From Ignavibacteria bacterium (GTDB lineage: Bacteria; Bacteroidota; Ignavibacteria; Kapaibacteriales; Kapaibacteriaceae): DNA of 64,000 bases. The DNA is taken from NCBI GenBank assembly GCA_016873895.1, contig VGVV01000005.1, forward strand, positions 1 through 64,000, in the 5' to 3' direction. Below, piece by piece: positions 26,562 to 36,258 of this stretch. Made by a program: the position numbers and the translations under genes. Within the stretch, counting starts at the first letter, position 1; each line of letters opens with the position of its first letter. The notes beneath the pieces are model-generated. The model had not been told where the DNA came from. It ran no database searches and worked only from the letters and a program-made list of their open reading frames with translations.

Positions 26562-27242
26562 CTAGCTTATCTGTCCTTTTAAGTCGGCGAGAATTGTTGC
26601 CGAACTCACAACTTTCTGCCCTGGGCGAATGAAGACGTGGGCCGTAGATGGCACAACGACGTCCATGCGCGAGCCAAATTTCATCATACCAAAACGATCG
26701 CCAGCCTTAACTACATCGCCCTCTTGTGTCTCGTACACGATTCTTCGGGCTAAAAAACCCGTTATCTGCTGATAGGAAATCATTCCATGTTCGGTTTCGA
26801 GAACGAATTGGGAGCGTTCGTTCTCATGGCTGGATTTTGGGTTAAATGCCATCAGATACTTGCCCGGGAAGTATGTTACCCTGCGAATAGTACCAGCGGC
26901 CGGGTACCGGTTTACGTGCAGGTTTACCGGCGAAAGGAATATGCTGATCTGAACAGCCGGGCACCCAAGCTCTGGATTGTGCTCGATGGGTAGGACATTT
27001 ACCACCTGTCCGTCTGCGGGTGCAACAACCAACGCTGAATTTGCGGCCGCTTCGGGGTTGAGAGGCCTCTCTGCATCACGAAAAAACCATATCGTGAAGA
27101 AAAAAAGCCCACCGCCAAGTACCCAGAGAATTGCCTTCAGGACAGGAGCAATTGGGGCAAAACCAACAGAGGCAATGGCTAGAGCTGCGCCGAGCATCAA
27201 GAACGCATTGTCGTAGCCGTAAGGTGTTAATATTCTTTGCAT
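26562..27242 (-). CDS. psd: Phosphatidylserine decarboxylase (short form)
   Basis: Converts phosphatidylserine to phosphatidylethanolamine with a pyruvoyl group made by self-cleavage. The cleavage site is MKFGSRMDVVVP (Gly-Ser), near the C-terminus; VVAPADGQV, IFLSPVNLHVNRYP and NPKSSHENERS are conserved. 226 residues fits the short, Bacteroidota/archaeal-like class. An N-terminal hydrophobic pair (FLMLGAALAIASVGFAPI, AILWVLGGGLFFFTIWFF) anchors it. Its start lies 93 bp from the divergent dnaN start. Confidence 0.93.
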   Translation of the reverse strand: MQRILTPYGYDNAFLMLGAALAIASVGFAPIAPVLKAILWVLGGGLFFFTIWFFRDAERPLNPEAAANSALVVAPADGQVVNVLPIEHNPELGCPAVQISIFLSPVNLHVNRYPAAGTIRRVTYFPGKYLMAFNPKSSHENERSQFVLETEHGMISYQQITGFLARRIVYETQEGDVVKAGDRFGMMKFGSRMDVVVPSTAHVFIRPGQKVVSSATILADLKGQIS

Positions 27243-27335
27243 TCGAATGGTTGTAGACTCATCAAGTGGTTCGTAGATTCGCCCTTCAAAACTAGCATTT
27301 TCGCACCGTACAGCGTGATTTCTTTCGGAATACCC

Positions 27336-28454
27336 ATGAAGTTCACAGTAGCCCTACCCGACCTGCAAAAAGCATTGCAAAAAGTGCTCCCTGCTATACC
27401 AGCGAAAAGCACAATACCTGTTCTCGAGCATCTCCACGCTGAGTTAGATGGCAGCGAACTCACGTTCACGGCTACTGATCAGGAGATTACGATTTCGTTG
27501 GCAATCACAGTCGTAGGCGACAAAGATGGGTCCCTACTGATCCCTGCACGTCAGTTCAACGACCTTGTCAAGGAGTTGGGTTCATCAGGTTCGATTGAAG
27601 TTGACGGGAACCCGAAGACGCAGATCATTACCATTCGTACTCCTACGGGCTCGTACGAGATGAAGTCCCTCGATGCTGATGAATTTCCATCAATCCCTCC
27701 TTTTCCCGACGCACAGACGGCACAGATTCGGAAAGAGGACATGATGCGCATGGCCAATAAGACGGTCTTTGCTGTCTCTACAGAGGAGTACCGCCCTAGC
27801 ATGACAGGTGTGTTCTTCCAGTTCCACAAAGACAACGTTACAGCTGTAGCCACCGACGGATTTCGCCTTTCACGCGTTGTTGTTCAGGCAAATGGTGCGC
27901 AGTTCCCTGAGAGCCTCGAAGCAATTGTGCCATCGCGAGCGGTAGACCTTCTGCGTAAACTTGACAACAACGTAGACATGGCAATTTCTCGCACACATGC
28001 GCGCTTTAGTGTTGGGTCCATGACGATTACTACGCGCATCATTGATGAGAAGTATCCTCCGTATCAGAATGTTATTCCGTCGGATAACGACAAAACACTG
28101 ATCGTAGACCAGCGCGAAATGCTCAGCGCAATTAAGCGCGTGTCGTTGTTTGCCAACACGAATACCAAACACGTACGTTTCCGCATTGAAGCCTCTTCAA
28201 TGTCTGTTCATTCCGAAGACGAGGATTCAGGAGGCAAGGGTACAGAGAACATTCCGTGCGAGTTCACCAGTGGCGCCTTCGAAGTTGGCTTTAATTACCG
28301 ATTTCTCGAAGAAGCGATCAAGAACATTACAACGGAAGATGATCCAGATCTCAATGTGAAAATGACATTTTCTTCGCCTATTCGAGCTGTTCTGATCACG
28401 CCTGCTGCAGGTGATGACTCGTTGCTCATGCTGGTTATGCCAGTGAAGATCTAA
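27336..28454 (+). CDS. dnaN: DNA polymerase III beta subunit (sliding clamp)
   Basis: Ring-shaped processivity clamp of 372 residues. MKFTVALPDLQKALQKV starts the protein at ATG 27336, so the longer frame from 27237 is not used. Three clamp repeats are present; DADEFPSIP, AVSTEEYRPSMTGVFF, ATDGFRLS, and the C-terminal LLMLVMPVKI match the family. It heads a replication cluster (recF, dciA, gyrB) that normally follows dnaA next to the origin, but here the upstream neighbour is psd and no DnaA-box cluster is seen in the 93-bp gap. Confidence 0.95.
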   Translation: MKFTVALPDLQKALQKVLPAIPAKSTIPVLEHLHAELDGSELTFTATDQEITISLAITVVGDKDGSLLIPARQFNDLVKELGSSGSIEVDGNPKTQIITIRTPTGSYEMKSLDADEFPSIPPFPDAQTAQIRKEDMMRMANKTVFAVSTEEYRPSMTGVFFQFHKDNVTAVATDGFRLSRVVVQANGAQFPESLEAIVPSRAVDLLRKLDNNVDMAISRTHARFSVGSMTITTRIIDEKYPPYQNVIPSDNDKTLIVDQREMLSAIKRVSLFANTNTKHVRFRIEASSMSVHSEDEDSGGKGTENIPCEFTSGAFEVGFNYRFLEEAIKNITTEDDPDLNVKMTFSSPIRAVLITPAAGDDSLLMLVMPVKI

Positions 28455-28470
28455 CGCAAGGGGCTTGTCA

Positions 28471-29661
28471 GTGGTCATCCGTTCCGTTGCACTGGAGCAT
28501 GTTCGTAACCATGTGAAGACGGGCATGGAATGCTCGCCTGATGTAAATATTCTATCAGGACGTAACGGATCAGGAAAGACATCTGTATTGGAAGCTCTCA
28601 GCTTCTGCGCTATTGCGAAGAGTTTTGTACCAGTTCCAGATCAGGCAGTGATTCAACACGGAGAACCATCATGTTCGGCTACAGTTCACGCAATGCGTGA
28701 TGTGGGTGTGCCGTACTCGGTATCTGTTGGCGTGCGCAACGGTGTTCGTAAAAAGATTTCGAATTCCCTCCAATCGTCGTGTACGCCCCGTGACATCATC
28801 GGCGAGATGCCCATCGTTGCACTCAGCCCCGATCACAAGGGTATCACATTCGGTGGCCCTGCCGAACGCAGAGCTTTTCTCAATGGCGTTATGGCACAGT
28901 CTAGCAAGCATTTTGCAGGACTCCTTTTTGAGCATCGGCGCCTGCTTAAGCATCGTAATGCCGTACTGCAGATGATAGGCAATGGTCAAGCCACTGTTGG
29001 TGAGCTCGATGTCTGGACTCAGCAATACATCGCCGTAAGTGCCGAAATTGCAGAGCGCAGATATGAGTTCCTACGTGAGTTTGCACCACGTATTGCATCG
29101 ATTTACACATCGATTGGTTCGGAGCAAGAGCATGTTACGATTGCATATGAGCCTGCAGTAATCAGTGATGTTGCAGCAGAGACGATGAATGCTGCATGGA
29201 TAGCAGAACAGTATGCAACGTTTGCTGGACTTGTACGTTCTCGGGAGATAGCGCGTGAAACAACGATGTTTGGTCCGCATAAAGATGATCTACGAATGCA
29301 CATCAACGGCGGCCTCGTGCGCGAAACAGCGTCGCAGGGACAGCATAAATCACTTCTGATTGCCCTCAAGATTGCGGAGTGCGAGCTGCTGCAAGAACGT
29401 TGCAATGAGAGACCGATAGTTTTACTCGACGATGTGTTTAGCGAATTGGATGAAGAGCGCAGCGCTCGCGTGCTTGAAGAGATTGTCCGCATGGGTATGC
29501 AGTGTTTTGTAACCACGACATCTGGCAAGGATGTTGTTGAGCTGATTGCACGCAAGTCCATCGACCGTCAGACGCCAATCCATGTTTCCGTCTTTCATGT
29601 TGAACAGGGGGCGGTGGCTCTTGCCGACCAGCTCACATACTCAACAAGAGAGGCTGCCTGA
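28471..29661 (+). CDS. recF: DNA replication and repair protein RecF
   Basis: SMC-like ATPase of the RecFOR gap-repair pathway. Walker A is LSGRNGSGKTSVLEAL near residue 30; MPIVALSPDHKGITFGGPAERRAF and the Walker B VLLDDVFSELDEERS are clear, with FVTTTSGKDV after. About 397 residues is slightly longer than usual. GTG at 28471 fits AAGGGG upstream better than the TTG at 28465. It lies 16 bp after dnaN, and its stop shares a base with the next start. Confidence 0.93.
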   Translation: MVIRSVALEHVRNHVKTGMECSPDVNILSGRNGSGKTSVLEALSFCAIAKSFVPVPDQAVIQHGEPSCSATVHAMRDVGVPYSVSVGVRNGVRKKISNSLQSSCTPRDIIGEMPIVALSPDHKGITFGGPAERRAFLNGVMAQSSKHFAGLLFEHRRLLKHRNAVLQMIGNGQATVGELDVWTQQYIAVSAEIAERRYEFLREFAPRIASIYTSIGSEQEHVTIAYEPAVISDVAAETMNAAWIAEQYATFAGLVRSREIARETTMFGPHKDDLRMHINGGLVRETASQGQHKSLLIALKIAECELLQERCNERPIVLLDDVFSELDEERSARVLEEIVRMGMQCFVTTTSGKDVVELIARKSIDRQTPIHVSVFHVEQGAVALADQLTYSTREAA

Positions 29662-29936
29662 TGCATCAGCTCAGAGATCTACTCCAAAGCTTCATCAAGA
29701 GCAGGCATCTCGAAGGGGAAATCTTGAAGGCCCGACTGCCGGCATACTGGGAAGAAGTAGTTGGTACGGGGCTGGCCTCACGTACCCAAATACGATCATT
29801 CGAGCATGGAGTGCTTCGGGTTCACGTTCCTGAAGCCCCATGGAGAAGCGAGTTTATGCTTCGCAGAGAAGAATTACGATTATCACTTAATCAACGTGCC
29901 GGACAGGATTTCGTTCGTGAGATCATCATTCGGTAA
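29661..29936 (+). CDS. DUF721/DciA-like protein
   Basis: 91-residue protein with the DUF721 signature (LPAYWEEVVGTGLASRTQI, VHVPEAPWRSEF, LRREELRLSLNQRAG, VREIIIR). In many bacteria DciA helps load the replicative helicase and the gene sits between recF and gyrB as here. Start ATG shares its A with the recF stop codon. Confidence 0.85.
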   Translation: MHQLRDLLQSFIKSRHLEGEILKARLPAYWEEVVGTGLASRTQIRSFEHGVLRVHVPEAPWRSEFMLRREELRLSLNQRAGQDFVREIIIR

Positions 29937-29958
29937 GGTTGTCCATACGGAGAATAGC

Positions 29959-31965
29959 ATGTCAGAAAAACCACAACAACCAGGATATACCGAGGATAGT
30001 ATTAAGGTCCTCGAAGGACTCGAGGCCGTTCGTAAGCGTCCCGCGATGTACATTGGCGACGTAGGCGAGCGCGGTCTGCACCACCTTATCCAGGAGGTTG
30101 TCGACAATTCGATCGACGAAGCACTGGCCGGACACTGTAAGAACATCACCATCACTCTTCACAGCGATAGCTCGTGCTCTGTGCAGGATGATGGACGGGG
30201 TATTCCCGTGGGCCCACACCCTGCTAAAAAGGTTTCTACCCTTGAAGTGGTTATGTGTACGCTTCACGCCGGTGGCAAATTCGACAAGAACACCTACAAG
30301 GTATCGGGTGGACTTCACGGCGTGGGCGTTAGCTGTGTGAATGCACTTTCGTCGGACCTAACCGTGACTGTAGAGCGCGACGGTAAGATGTACGAACAGA
30401 AGTACAAGATCGGCGCTCCTCAGGGCCATGTTCAGGAGATGGGCAAGTCTTCTCGCACAGGAACAACGGTTCGCTTTTGGCCGGACGATACGATCTTCCG
30501 CACGGTGGAATTCCGCTATGAAAAGGTTTCCGAGCGTTTGCGTGAGTTGGCGTTTCTTAACCCCGACGTAACGATAACGTTGCAAGATGAGCGCAATGGT
30601 AATAAAGATGTCTTCGCTTATCGCGGTGGCTTGGTAGACTTTGCACGCCACCTTGATGCAAATGCAACTGTTATCACGAAGCCGATCCTCATGTCTGGTA
30701 CGTATACCAACGAGTCGGGCATCGAAACTGTGGTTGAAATCTGTTTCGAGTACAACAGTGGTTACAGTGAAACACTGCTCTCATATGTGAACAACATCAA
30801 CACGGTTGAAGGGGGCACGCACGTCTCGGGCTTCCGCAGTGCGCTTACACGTACTCTTAATGCGTACGCGTCTGCTAACAACATGACGAAGAAAGATATT
30901 AATCTCACGGGTGAAGATTTCCGTGAGGGTCTTACAGCAATTGTTGCTGTTAAGGTTGCAGAACCACAATTTGAAGGTCAGACAAAGACAAAGCTTGGTA
31001 ATGGCGAAACCGAAGGCATCGTGCGCTCAATCGTTAACGAAGAACTGAGCAAGTACCTAGATGCCACGCCAAGTGCTGCAAAGACGATTATTGAAAAAGC
31101 TACACAGTCTGCTGAAGCCCGTGCAGCCGCGCGTAAGGCAAAAGATCTGATCCGTCGTAAGGGTGCTCTCGAGAGTGGCTCGCTCCCAGGTAAACTGGCT
31201 GACTGCCAACTTCGTACGCCGGAAGACACTGAAATCTTTCTTGTCGAGGGCGACTCTGCTGGTGGTTCTGCTAAGCAAGGACGTGACAGACGCTTCCAGG
31301 CAATTCTGCCGCTCAAGGGTAAGATTCTGAATGTGCACAAGGCACGTCTAACAAAGGTTCTCGAAAACGAAGAGGTGCGCACAATCTTTACTGCCATCGG
31401 CGCAGGATTCGGAGATGATTTTGATGTTGCAAAGGCTCGCTACGGTAAGGTTATCCTGATGGCCGATGCCGACGTTGATGGATCGCACATCCGCACGCTG
31501 CTTCTTACGCTGTTCTGGAAGCACATGCCGCAGCTCATTAATGAAGGACGTCTCTACATTGCCCAGCCCCCTCTCTATAAGCTGAAAAAGGGCAAGCAAG
31601 ACAACTATGCCTATAGTGAAGCAGAGCGCGATGAGATTATAAGCCGTATCCGCAAGGAAAAGGCAGACCGTAAGGCAGCGAAGGCCACCGAGAAGGCCGC
31701 AACCGAAGAGGCCGAAGCAACAGTGGAGGAGGGGGCTACTGCAGACGGCATTGTCATCAGCCGCTTTAAGGGTCTGGGAGAGATGAATCCAGAGCAACTT
31801 TGGGCAACGACGATGAACCCTGAAACACGCACACTCTTGCGCGTAAGCATCGAAAACGCAGCAGAAGCAATGCATGTGTTTGAAACGCTGATGGGCGAAG
31901 CTGTAGAACCACGACGCGACTTTATTGAGCGGAATGCTCAGTATGTCCGCAATCTGGACATCTAA
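29959..31965 (+). CDS. gyrB: DNA gyrase subunit B
   Basis: ATPase subunit of gyrase, 668 residues. GHKL ATPase: LEAVRKRPAMYIGD, VDNSIDEALAGHC, DDGRGIPVG, KVSGGLHGVGVSCVNALS; then the transducer (QTKTKLGN) and TOPRIM domain (EGDSAGGSAKQGRDR, DADVDGSHIRTLLLTLFW), ending FKGLGEMNPEQLW. In the TOPRIM region an Ala/Glu/Lys-rich insert of about 40 residues (starting IRKEKADRKAAKATEK) separates AYSEAERDEII from VISRFKGLGEMN. ATG 29959 starts the conserved protein; earlier codons overlap dciA in another frame and are not used. gyrA is absent from the window. Confidence 0.96.
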   Translation: MSEKPQQPGYTEDSIKVLEGLEAVRKRPAMYIGDVGERGLHHLIQEVVDNSIDEALAGHCKNITITLHSDSSCSVQDDGRGIPVGPHPAKKVSTLEVVMCTLHAGGKFDKNTYKVSGGLHGVGVSCVNALSSDLTVTVERDGKMYEQKYKIGAPQGHVQEMGKSSRTGTTVRFWPDDTIFRTVEFRYEKVSERLRELAFLNPDVTITLQDERNGNKDVFAYRGGLVDFARHLDANATVITKPILMSGTYTNESGIETVVEICFEYNSGYSETLLSYVNNINTVEGGTHVSGFRSALTRTLNAYASANNMTKKDINLTGEDFREGLTAIVAVKVAEPQFEGQTKTKLGNGETEGIVRSIVNEELSKYLDATPSAAKTIIEKATQSAEARAAARKAKDLIRRKGALESGSLPGKLADCQLRTPEDTEIFLVEGDSAGGSAKQGRDRRFQAILPLKGKILNVHKARLTKVLENEEVRTIFTAIGAGFGDDFDVAKARYGKVILMADADVDGSHIRTLLLTLFWKHMPQLINEGRLYIAQPPLYKLKKGKQDNYAYSEAERDEIISRIRKEKADRKAAKATEKAATEEAEATVEEGATADGIVISRFKGLGEMNPEQLWATTMNPETRTLLRVSIENAAEAMHVFETLMGEAVEPRRDFIERNAQYVRNLDI

Positions 31966-31974
31966 AAACAAAAA

Positions 31975-32004
31975 GACCCCGCATGTCTGCACTCACGCGA
32001 GGTC
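31975..32004 (+). terminator. Weak hairpin after gyrB
   Basis: GACCCCGC (31975-31982) can pair with GCGAGGTC (31997-32004), one mismatch, 10 bp beyond the gyrB stop. The following TCTAATTGG is a poor T tract. A second small GGGG/CCCC hairpin follows at 32014-32036. Probable end of the dnaN-gyrB transcript, not certain. Confidence 0.4.
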
Positions 32005-32094
32005 TAATTGGAGGGGCGAACCGTAGGCTCAACCCCAATTACGTCAGAGGAAATGCGCAAAGGTGATGTATAGTTCCCGCGAGAGAGTAATTCA

Positions 32095-32607
32095 GTGGAA
32101 TCAGTTGGGAAACGTCATATTCGCCTAGCAACACTGTCAGACGTAAGTCTGATACACGATGTTGCTTTGGCAACGTGGGAGCCCACGTACAGGGATATCA
32201 TCTCCCAGGAGCAGATTGCGACCATGTTCGACGATCTGCTCAGTCCGGAGGCAATAGAACGCCAGATTTCGTGCCAAGAAGGTACGTACGTAATAGCAAT
32301 GGATGGAGATCAAGCGGTTGGATTTGCCTACTTCGCAAGCGATGCAGCAGACCCATCAGTGTACAAGCTGCACAGACTGTATGTGCGCCCTACGGAACAA
32401 CGTAGCGGTGCAGGCGCGGACCTACTCCATTGGACAGAGAGCCACCTTCGGGAACGCGGTGCTGAGCATATGGTCCTAAATGTCAATCGGTTCAATTCTG
32501 CTCAACACTTCTATCGTAGACTTGGGTACGAAGCGGTTGAAACGGTAGACATCCCGTACAAACAGTTCTGGCTAAATGACTACGTAATGAAAAAGGCCCT
32601 GCAGTAG
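32095..32607 (+). CDS. GNAT family N-acetyltransferase
   Basis: 170-residue acyl-CoA-dependent acetyltransferase. The GNAT core is visible: HIRLATLSDVSLIHDVA at the N-terminus, AVGFAYF, LHRLYVRPTEQRSGAGADLLHW (acetyl-CoA loop, Q-x3-GxGA), and NRFNSAQHFYRRLGYE. Substrate unknown. The start is GTG 32095. It stands alone between gyrB and the convergent ahcY operon, with its stop codon inside a strong hairpin terminator. Confidence 0.85.
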   Translation: MESVGKRHIRLATLSDVSLIHDVALATWEPTYRDIISQEQIATMFDDLLSPEAIERQISCQEGTYVIAMDGDQAVGFAYFASDAADPSVYKLHRLYVRPTEQRSGAGADLLHWTESHLRERGAEHMVLNVNRFNSAQHFYRRLGYEAVETVDIPYKQFWLNDYVMKKALQ

Positions 32608-32620
32608 CAGGGCCTTTGTT
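32595..32620 (+). terminator. Rho-independent terminator of the GNAT gene
   Basis: GGCCCTGC (32595-32602), loop AGTA, GCAGGGCC (32607-32614), then TTTGTTGTT. The GNAT stop codon TAG lies in the loop and the first base of the right arm. Confidence 0.85.
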
Positions 32621-32638
32621 GTTGCGATGTATGAGCTA

Positions 32639-34069
32639 TCAATAACGATAGTACTCTGGCTTGTATGGTCCCTTTACTTCGACACCAATATACTTGGCTT
32701 GCTTGTCGTTGAGGACTTCCAATTGAACACCGATCTTTTTGAGGTGTAGGCGAGCTACCTTTTCATCCAGCTTCTTCGGCAGTACATAGACCTTGTTTTC
32801 GTACTTGTCCGAATTCTTCCACAGCTCTATCTGCGCCAGTATTTGGTTTGTGAATGAGTTCGACATCACAAACGATGGGTGGCCCATAGCGCAACCAAGA
32901 TTCACAAGGCGTCCTTCAGCAAGCACAATAATGCTGTTCTTGCCGATCGTATACATGTCTACCTGAGGCTTGATCTCAACCTTACTCTTGCCATGATTCT
33001 TGTTCAACCAAGCCATGTCAATTTCGTTGTCGAAGTGGCCGATGTTGCATACGATTGCCTTGTCCTTCATTGCCTTGAAATGCTTCTCGGAGATGATATC
33101 GCAGTTGCCTGTTGCGGTAACAACGATATCGGCCTCTTTGACTGCGTCGATCATCTTTTTCACTTCGAAGCCGTCCATCGCAGCCTGAAGAGCACAGATT
33201 GGGTCGATTTCTGTAACGATTACACGCACGCCTGCTCCGGCCAGCGACGCTGCTGAGCCCTTACCTACATCGCCATAACCGGCTACGACCGCAACCTTAC
33301 CTGCGAGCATGATATCTGTAGCACGTCTGATGGCATCTACGAGAGACTCTTTGCAGCCATACTTATTATCAAACTTGCTCTTTGTTACAGAGTCGTTTAC
33401 GTTGATTGCTGGCAATGGCAGCGTACCAGCCTTGATGCGCTCGTACAAGCGCAACACGCCAGTCGTTGTCTCTTCAGATAGGCCACGGATGTCGCTAACA
33501 AGCTCAGGGTACTTATCCAGTACCATGTTGGTTAGGTCGCCACCATCATCAAGAATCATGTTCAGGGGCTCGCGGTTCTTACCAAAGAAGAGGGTCTGTT
33601 CGATACACCAATCGAACTCTTCTTCGTTCATACCCTTCCATGCGAAGACTGGGATGCCAGCTTTTGCAATGGCTGCGGATGCGTGGTCCTGAGTTGAGAA
33701 GATATTGCAGCTAGACCACTGAACATCTGCACCGAGATCAACGAGTGTTTCGATCAAAACTGCGGTCTGAATGGTCATATGGAGGCAGCCCGCGATGCGT
33801 GCCCCTTTGAGAGGCTTCTTACCCTTGTACTCATCACGCAGAGCCATCAGGCCCGGCATTTCTGCCTCGGCCAGCATGATTTCCTTGCGACCCCAAGGGA
33901 CTAGGCTCATGTCGGCAACGGCAAATGCGTGTGGCTTATAGCCTACGCCACCCTTGGCAACACGTGCAGGCAGCTTCATCATCTTACCGTTTGTGTGGAC
34001 ACCATTCTTGGCTGCGCCGTTCTTGGCAACGCCATTTGTGCTTGATTTCTTAACTGTTGTTGTAGCCAT
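32639..34069 (-). CDS. ahcY: Adenosylhomocysteinase
   Basis: Hydrolyses S-adenosylhomocysteine to adenosine and homocysteine with bound [43 protein letters not shown] (here [14 protein letters not shown]), [15 protein letters not shown] (NAD fold), HFDNEIDM and the C-terminal [10 protein letters not shown] are canonical. 476 residues: about 35 more than usual because of a Lys/Asn/Gly-rich N-terminal extension ([14 protein letters not shown]). Follows metK by 23 bp on the minus strand, so both steps of the SAM cycle are co-expressed. Confidence 0.95.
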   Translation of the reverse strand: MATTTVKKSSTNGVAKNGAAKNGVHTNGKMMKLPARVAKGGVGYKPHAFAVADMSLVPWGRKEIMLAEAEMPGLMALRDEYKGKKPLKGARIAGCLHMTIQTAVLIETLVDLGADVQWSSCNIFSTQDHASAAIAKAGIPVFAWKGMNEEEFDWCIEQTLFFGKNREPLNMILDDGGDLTNMVLDKYPELVSDIRGLSEETTTGVLRLYERIKAGTLPLPAINVNDSVTKSKFDNKYGCKESLVDAIRRATDIMLAGKVAVVAGYGDVGKGSAASLAGAGVRVIVTEIDPICALQAAMDGFEVKKMIDAVKEADIVVTATGNCDIISEKHFKAMKDKAIVCNIGHFDNEIDMAWLNKNHGKSKVEIKPQVDMYTIGKNSIIVLAEGRLVNLGCAMGHPSFVMSNSFTNQILAQIELWKNSDKYENKVYVLPKKLDEKVARLHLKKIGVQLEVLNDKQAKYIGVEVKGPYKPEYYRY

Positions 34070-34092
34070 GTCGTTCTGAAATGTGAAAATGG

Positions 34093-35235
34093 TTAGGCGA
34101 ATTGAGAAGCAAACATCTCACGTAGGTCCAGATGTTCCCACGGGAACTCGTGACGTCCAAAATGTCCGTATGCAGCAGATGCGCGGTAGATCGGTCTGCG
34201 CAGATTCAGGCGCGTGATGATGCCGGCAGGGGTTAGGTCTACATTCTTCATGATAAACGCCTCGATTTCACGAGGATTTACCGCTGATGTGCCATGGAGA
34301 TCAGCGTTAATCGACACCGGCTGTGCCACACCAATGGCGTAGGCAAGCTGGATTGTGCATTCCCTTGCGATGCCAGCTGCAACGATGTTCTTTGCAAGAT
34401 GGCGTGCAGCATAGGCAGCCGAGCGGTCTACTTTCGTTGGGTCTTTGCCAGAGAATGCTCCGCCGCCGTGTGGTGCTTTTCCGCCGTAGGTATCAACGAT
34501 GATTTTGCGACCAGTTAGCCCCGTATCACCGTGCGGACCACCGATTTCGAACTTGCCTGTTGGGTTAACGTGAAACTTTGTTTCTGCGTTAATGAGGTGC
34601 TCAGGAATAACGGCCTTAACAACGTTTTCGATCACGTCTTCGGTGATACGAGATTGCGCGTTTTCCATAGGGTCGTGCTGTGTAGAGACAACAACGGTGT
34701 CTACACTCACCACTTCACCGTTGTCTCCATAGACCACCGAAACCTGCGCCTTTGCATCTGGACGCAGGTAGGGCATCAGTTTGGCATTTGTCTTGCGGAT
34801 ATCTGCGAGACGCTTCACGAGCTGGTGAGAGAAGTGGATGGCCGCCGGCATGTATTCAGCAGTTTCGGTGTTTGCATAGCCAAACATCATCCCTTGGTCT
34901 CCTGCGCCCCCTGTATCAACTCCCTGTGCGATGTCTGGAGACTGGCGATTGATAACATTGATCACAGAGCATGAATCTGCTTCAAATCGGTATTCACCGC
35001 GATCGTAACCGATGTCGCGGATTACTCCACGCACGAGCTCGGGTAAGTCTATGTAGTGCGATGTTGTGATCTCGCCACCAACGACGATCATGCCGGTTGT
35101 AGCAAAGCATTCACAGGCAACACGTCCGGTTGGGTCGTTGGCAAGAACTTCATCAAGCACTGCATCAGATACTTGATCGCATACTTTGTCTGGGTGTCCT
35201 TCAGAGACAGACTCGGAGGTAAAAATATACTTCAT
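34093..35235 (-). CDS. metK: S-adenosylmethionine synthetase
   Basis: Makes SAM from methionine and [20 protein letters not shown], the [12 protein letters not shown] signature, [31 protein letters not shown] and the P-loop-like [17 protein letters not shown] are all intact; 380 residues is normal. It begins 3 bp after the nucleotidyltransferase stop and precedes ahcY by 23 bp. No SAM or SAH riboswitch fits in those gaps. Confidence 0.96.
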   Translation of the reverse strand: MKYIFTSESVSEGHPDKVCDQVSDAVLDEVLANDPTGRVACECFATTGMIVVGGEITTSHYIDLPELVRGVIRDIGYDRGEYRFEADSCSVINVINRQSPDIAQGVDTGGAGDQGMMFGYANTETAEYMPAAIHFSHQLVKRLADIRKTNAKLMPYLRPDAKAQVSVVYGDNGEVVSVDTVVVSTQHDPMENAQSRITEDVIENVVKAVIPEHLINAETKFHVNPTGKFEIGGPHGDTGLTGRKIIVDTYGGKAPHGGGAFSGKDPTKVDRSAAYAARHLAKNIVAAGIARECTIQLAYAIGVAQPVSINADLHGTSAVNPREIEAFIMKNVDLTPAGIITRLNLRRPIYRASAAYGHFGRHEFPWEHLDLREMFASQFA

Positions 35236-35238
35236 GTG

Positions 35239-36219
35239 CTACTGAGACAGCCTCACGATAGAGGCATCGCCAATATTAATGGTAGAAAATCTTCCTGTTA
35301 TTTCTGCGTTCTCGCCAATAATCGACTGATCGAGTGCGATATCGATCGCCGATGCATTGTCGCTAATGATACTGTCACGAATGATACTGTTTCGAACAAC
35401 GGCACCTTTTGAAATAGATGCGTAGGGTCCGATTACCGAATGTGCAACAACGGCAGCTGGGTCTACGTGCACGGGAGGCACAAACACACAGCCTTCAGGG
35501 GCAGGGGGCTGCACGCCGCGCTTGGTAAGTAGAAAACGATTGGTTGCAAGAAGAGTCTCTGGCTTGCCGCAATCGTACCATCCGTCTACAGTGAAGGTTG
35601 TGAACTTCTCACCTGCATCTACCATTAACTGAAGTGCATCGGTAAGCTGGTACTCTTCCTTTGTACGGATGTTGTTGGTAATCAGCGTCTCCAGCGCGGA
35701 GCTGAGTTTGCGCGGCTGATGGATGTAGTAGAGTCCAACAATGGCCATAGTCGAGACAAGTGTCTCAGGTTTTTCAACCAGCCTTGTAACGAACTCACCC
35801 TCTTCAATCACAACTCCAAATCTGCGTGGATCATCCACGTGCTTGACGCCCAGAGAAGAGAATTGTCGAGCGTTGAGCGTGGAGAGATCAACATCAAAGA
35901 CTGTATCACCAAGGATGATCAATACTGGTTCATCTTCGAGTGACTCACGCGCAGTCCAGATCGCATGACCTAGGCCAAGCATCTCGTCTTGCTGCACAAA
36001 TGTTGCATCCAGCTTGTAGTTGTTTGTTACAAACTCCTCCACAAGCTCGCCCTTGTAGCCAGTGATGATTGTTGCACTGGTAATACCCTGCTCTACGAGC
36101 GAGTCGAGGATGTGTCCTAGTATGGGCTTGCCTGCCACATTCACGAGCACTTTCGGCAGTGAATGGGTAAACGGACGAAGTCTGGTGCCAATGCCAGCTA
36201 CAGGAATAATTGCATGCAT
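35239..36219 (-). CDS. Sugar nucleotidyltransferase (NTP_transferase, glucose-1-phosphate-like)
   Basis: Activates a sugar-1-phosphate with NTP. The start MHAIIPVAGIGTRLRPFTHS is the nucleotide-binding G-x-GTRxRPxT pattern, followed by LPKVLVNVAGKPILGH and VLIILGDTVFDVD (metal-binding Asp); a C-terminal left-handed beta-helix tail (VVRNSIIRDSIISDNASAID) closes the 326 residues. Which NTP and sugar are used cannot be told. First gene of the nucleotidyltransferase-metK-ahcY unit. Confidence 0.88.
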   Translation of the reverse strand: MHAIIPVAGIGTRLRPFTHSLPKVLVNVAGKPILGHILDSLVEQGITSATIITGYKGELVEEFVTNNYKLDATFVQQDEMLGLGHAIWTARESLEDEPVLIILGDTVFDVDLSTLNARQFSSLGVKHVDDPRRFGVVIEEGEFVTRLVEKPETLVSTMAIVGLYYIHQPRKLSSALETLITNNIRTKEEYQLTDALQLMVDAGEKFTTFTVDGWYDCGKPETLLATNRFLLTKRGVQPPAPEGCVFVPPVHVDPAAVVAHSVIGPYASISKGAVVRNSIIRDSIISDNASAIDIALDQSIIGENAEITGRFSTINIGDASIVRLSQ

Positions 36220-36258
36220 TGCGGCAAAGATACGGGCAGATTACTTTGAAAAAGCTCT

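Noticed and set aside
27243..27335. Possible oriC next to dnaN
   Set aside because: No DnaA-box cluster or AT-rich unwinding element is visible in the gap.
32005..32040. tRNA- or tmRNA-like fold after gyrB
   Set aside because: Only one GGGG/CCCC hairpin forms; no cloverleaf, anticodon loop or CCA end.
34070..34092. SAM/SAH riboswitch near metK-ahcY
   Set aside because: The gaps of 23 and 3 bp are too short to hold one.
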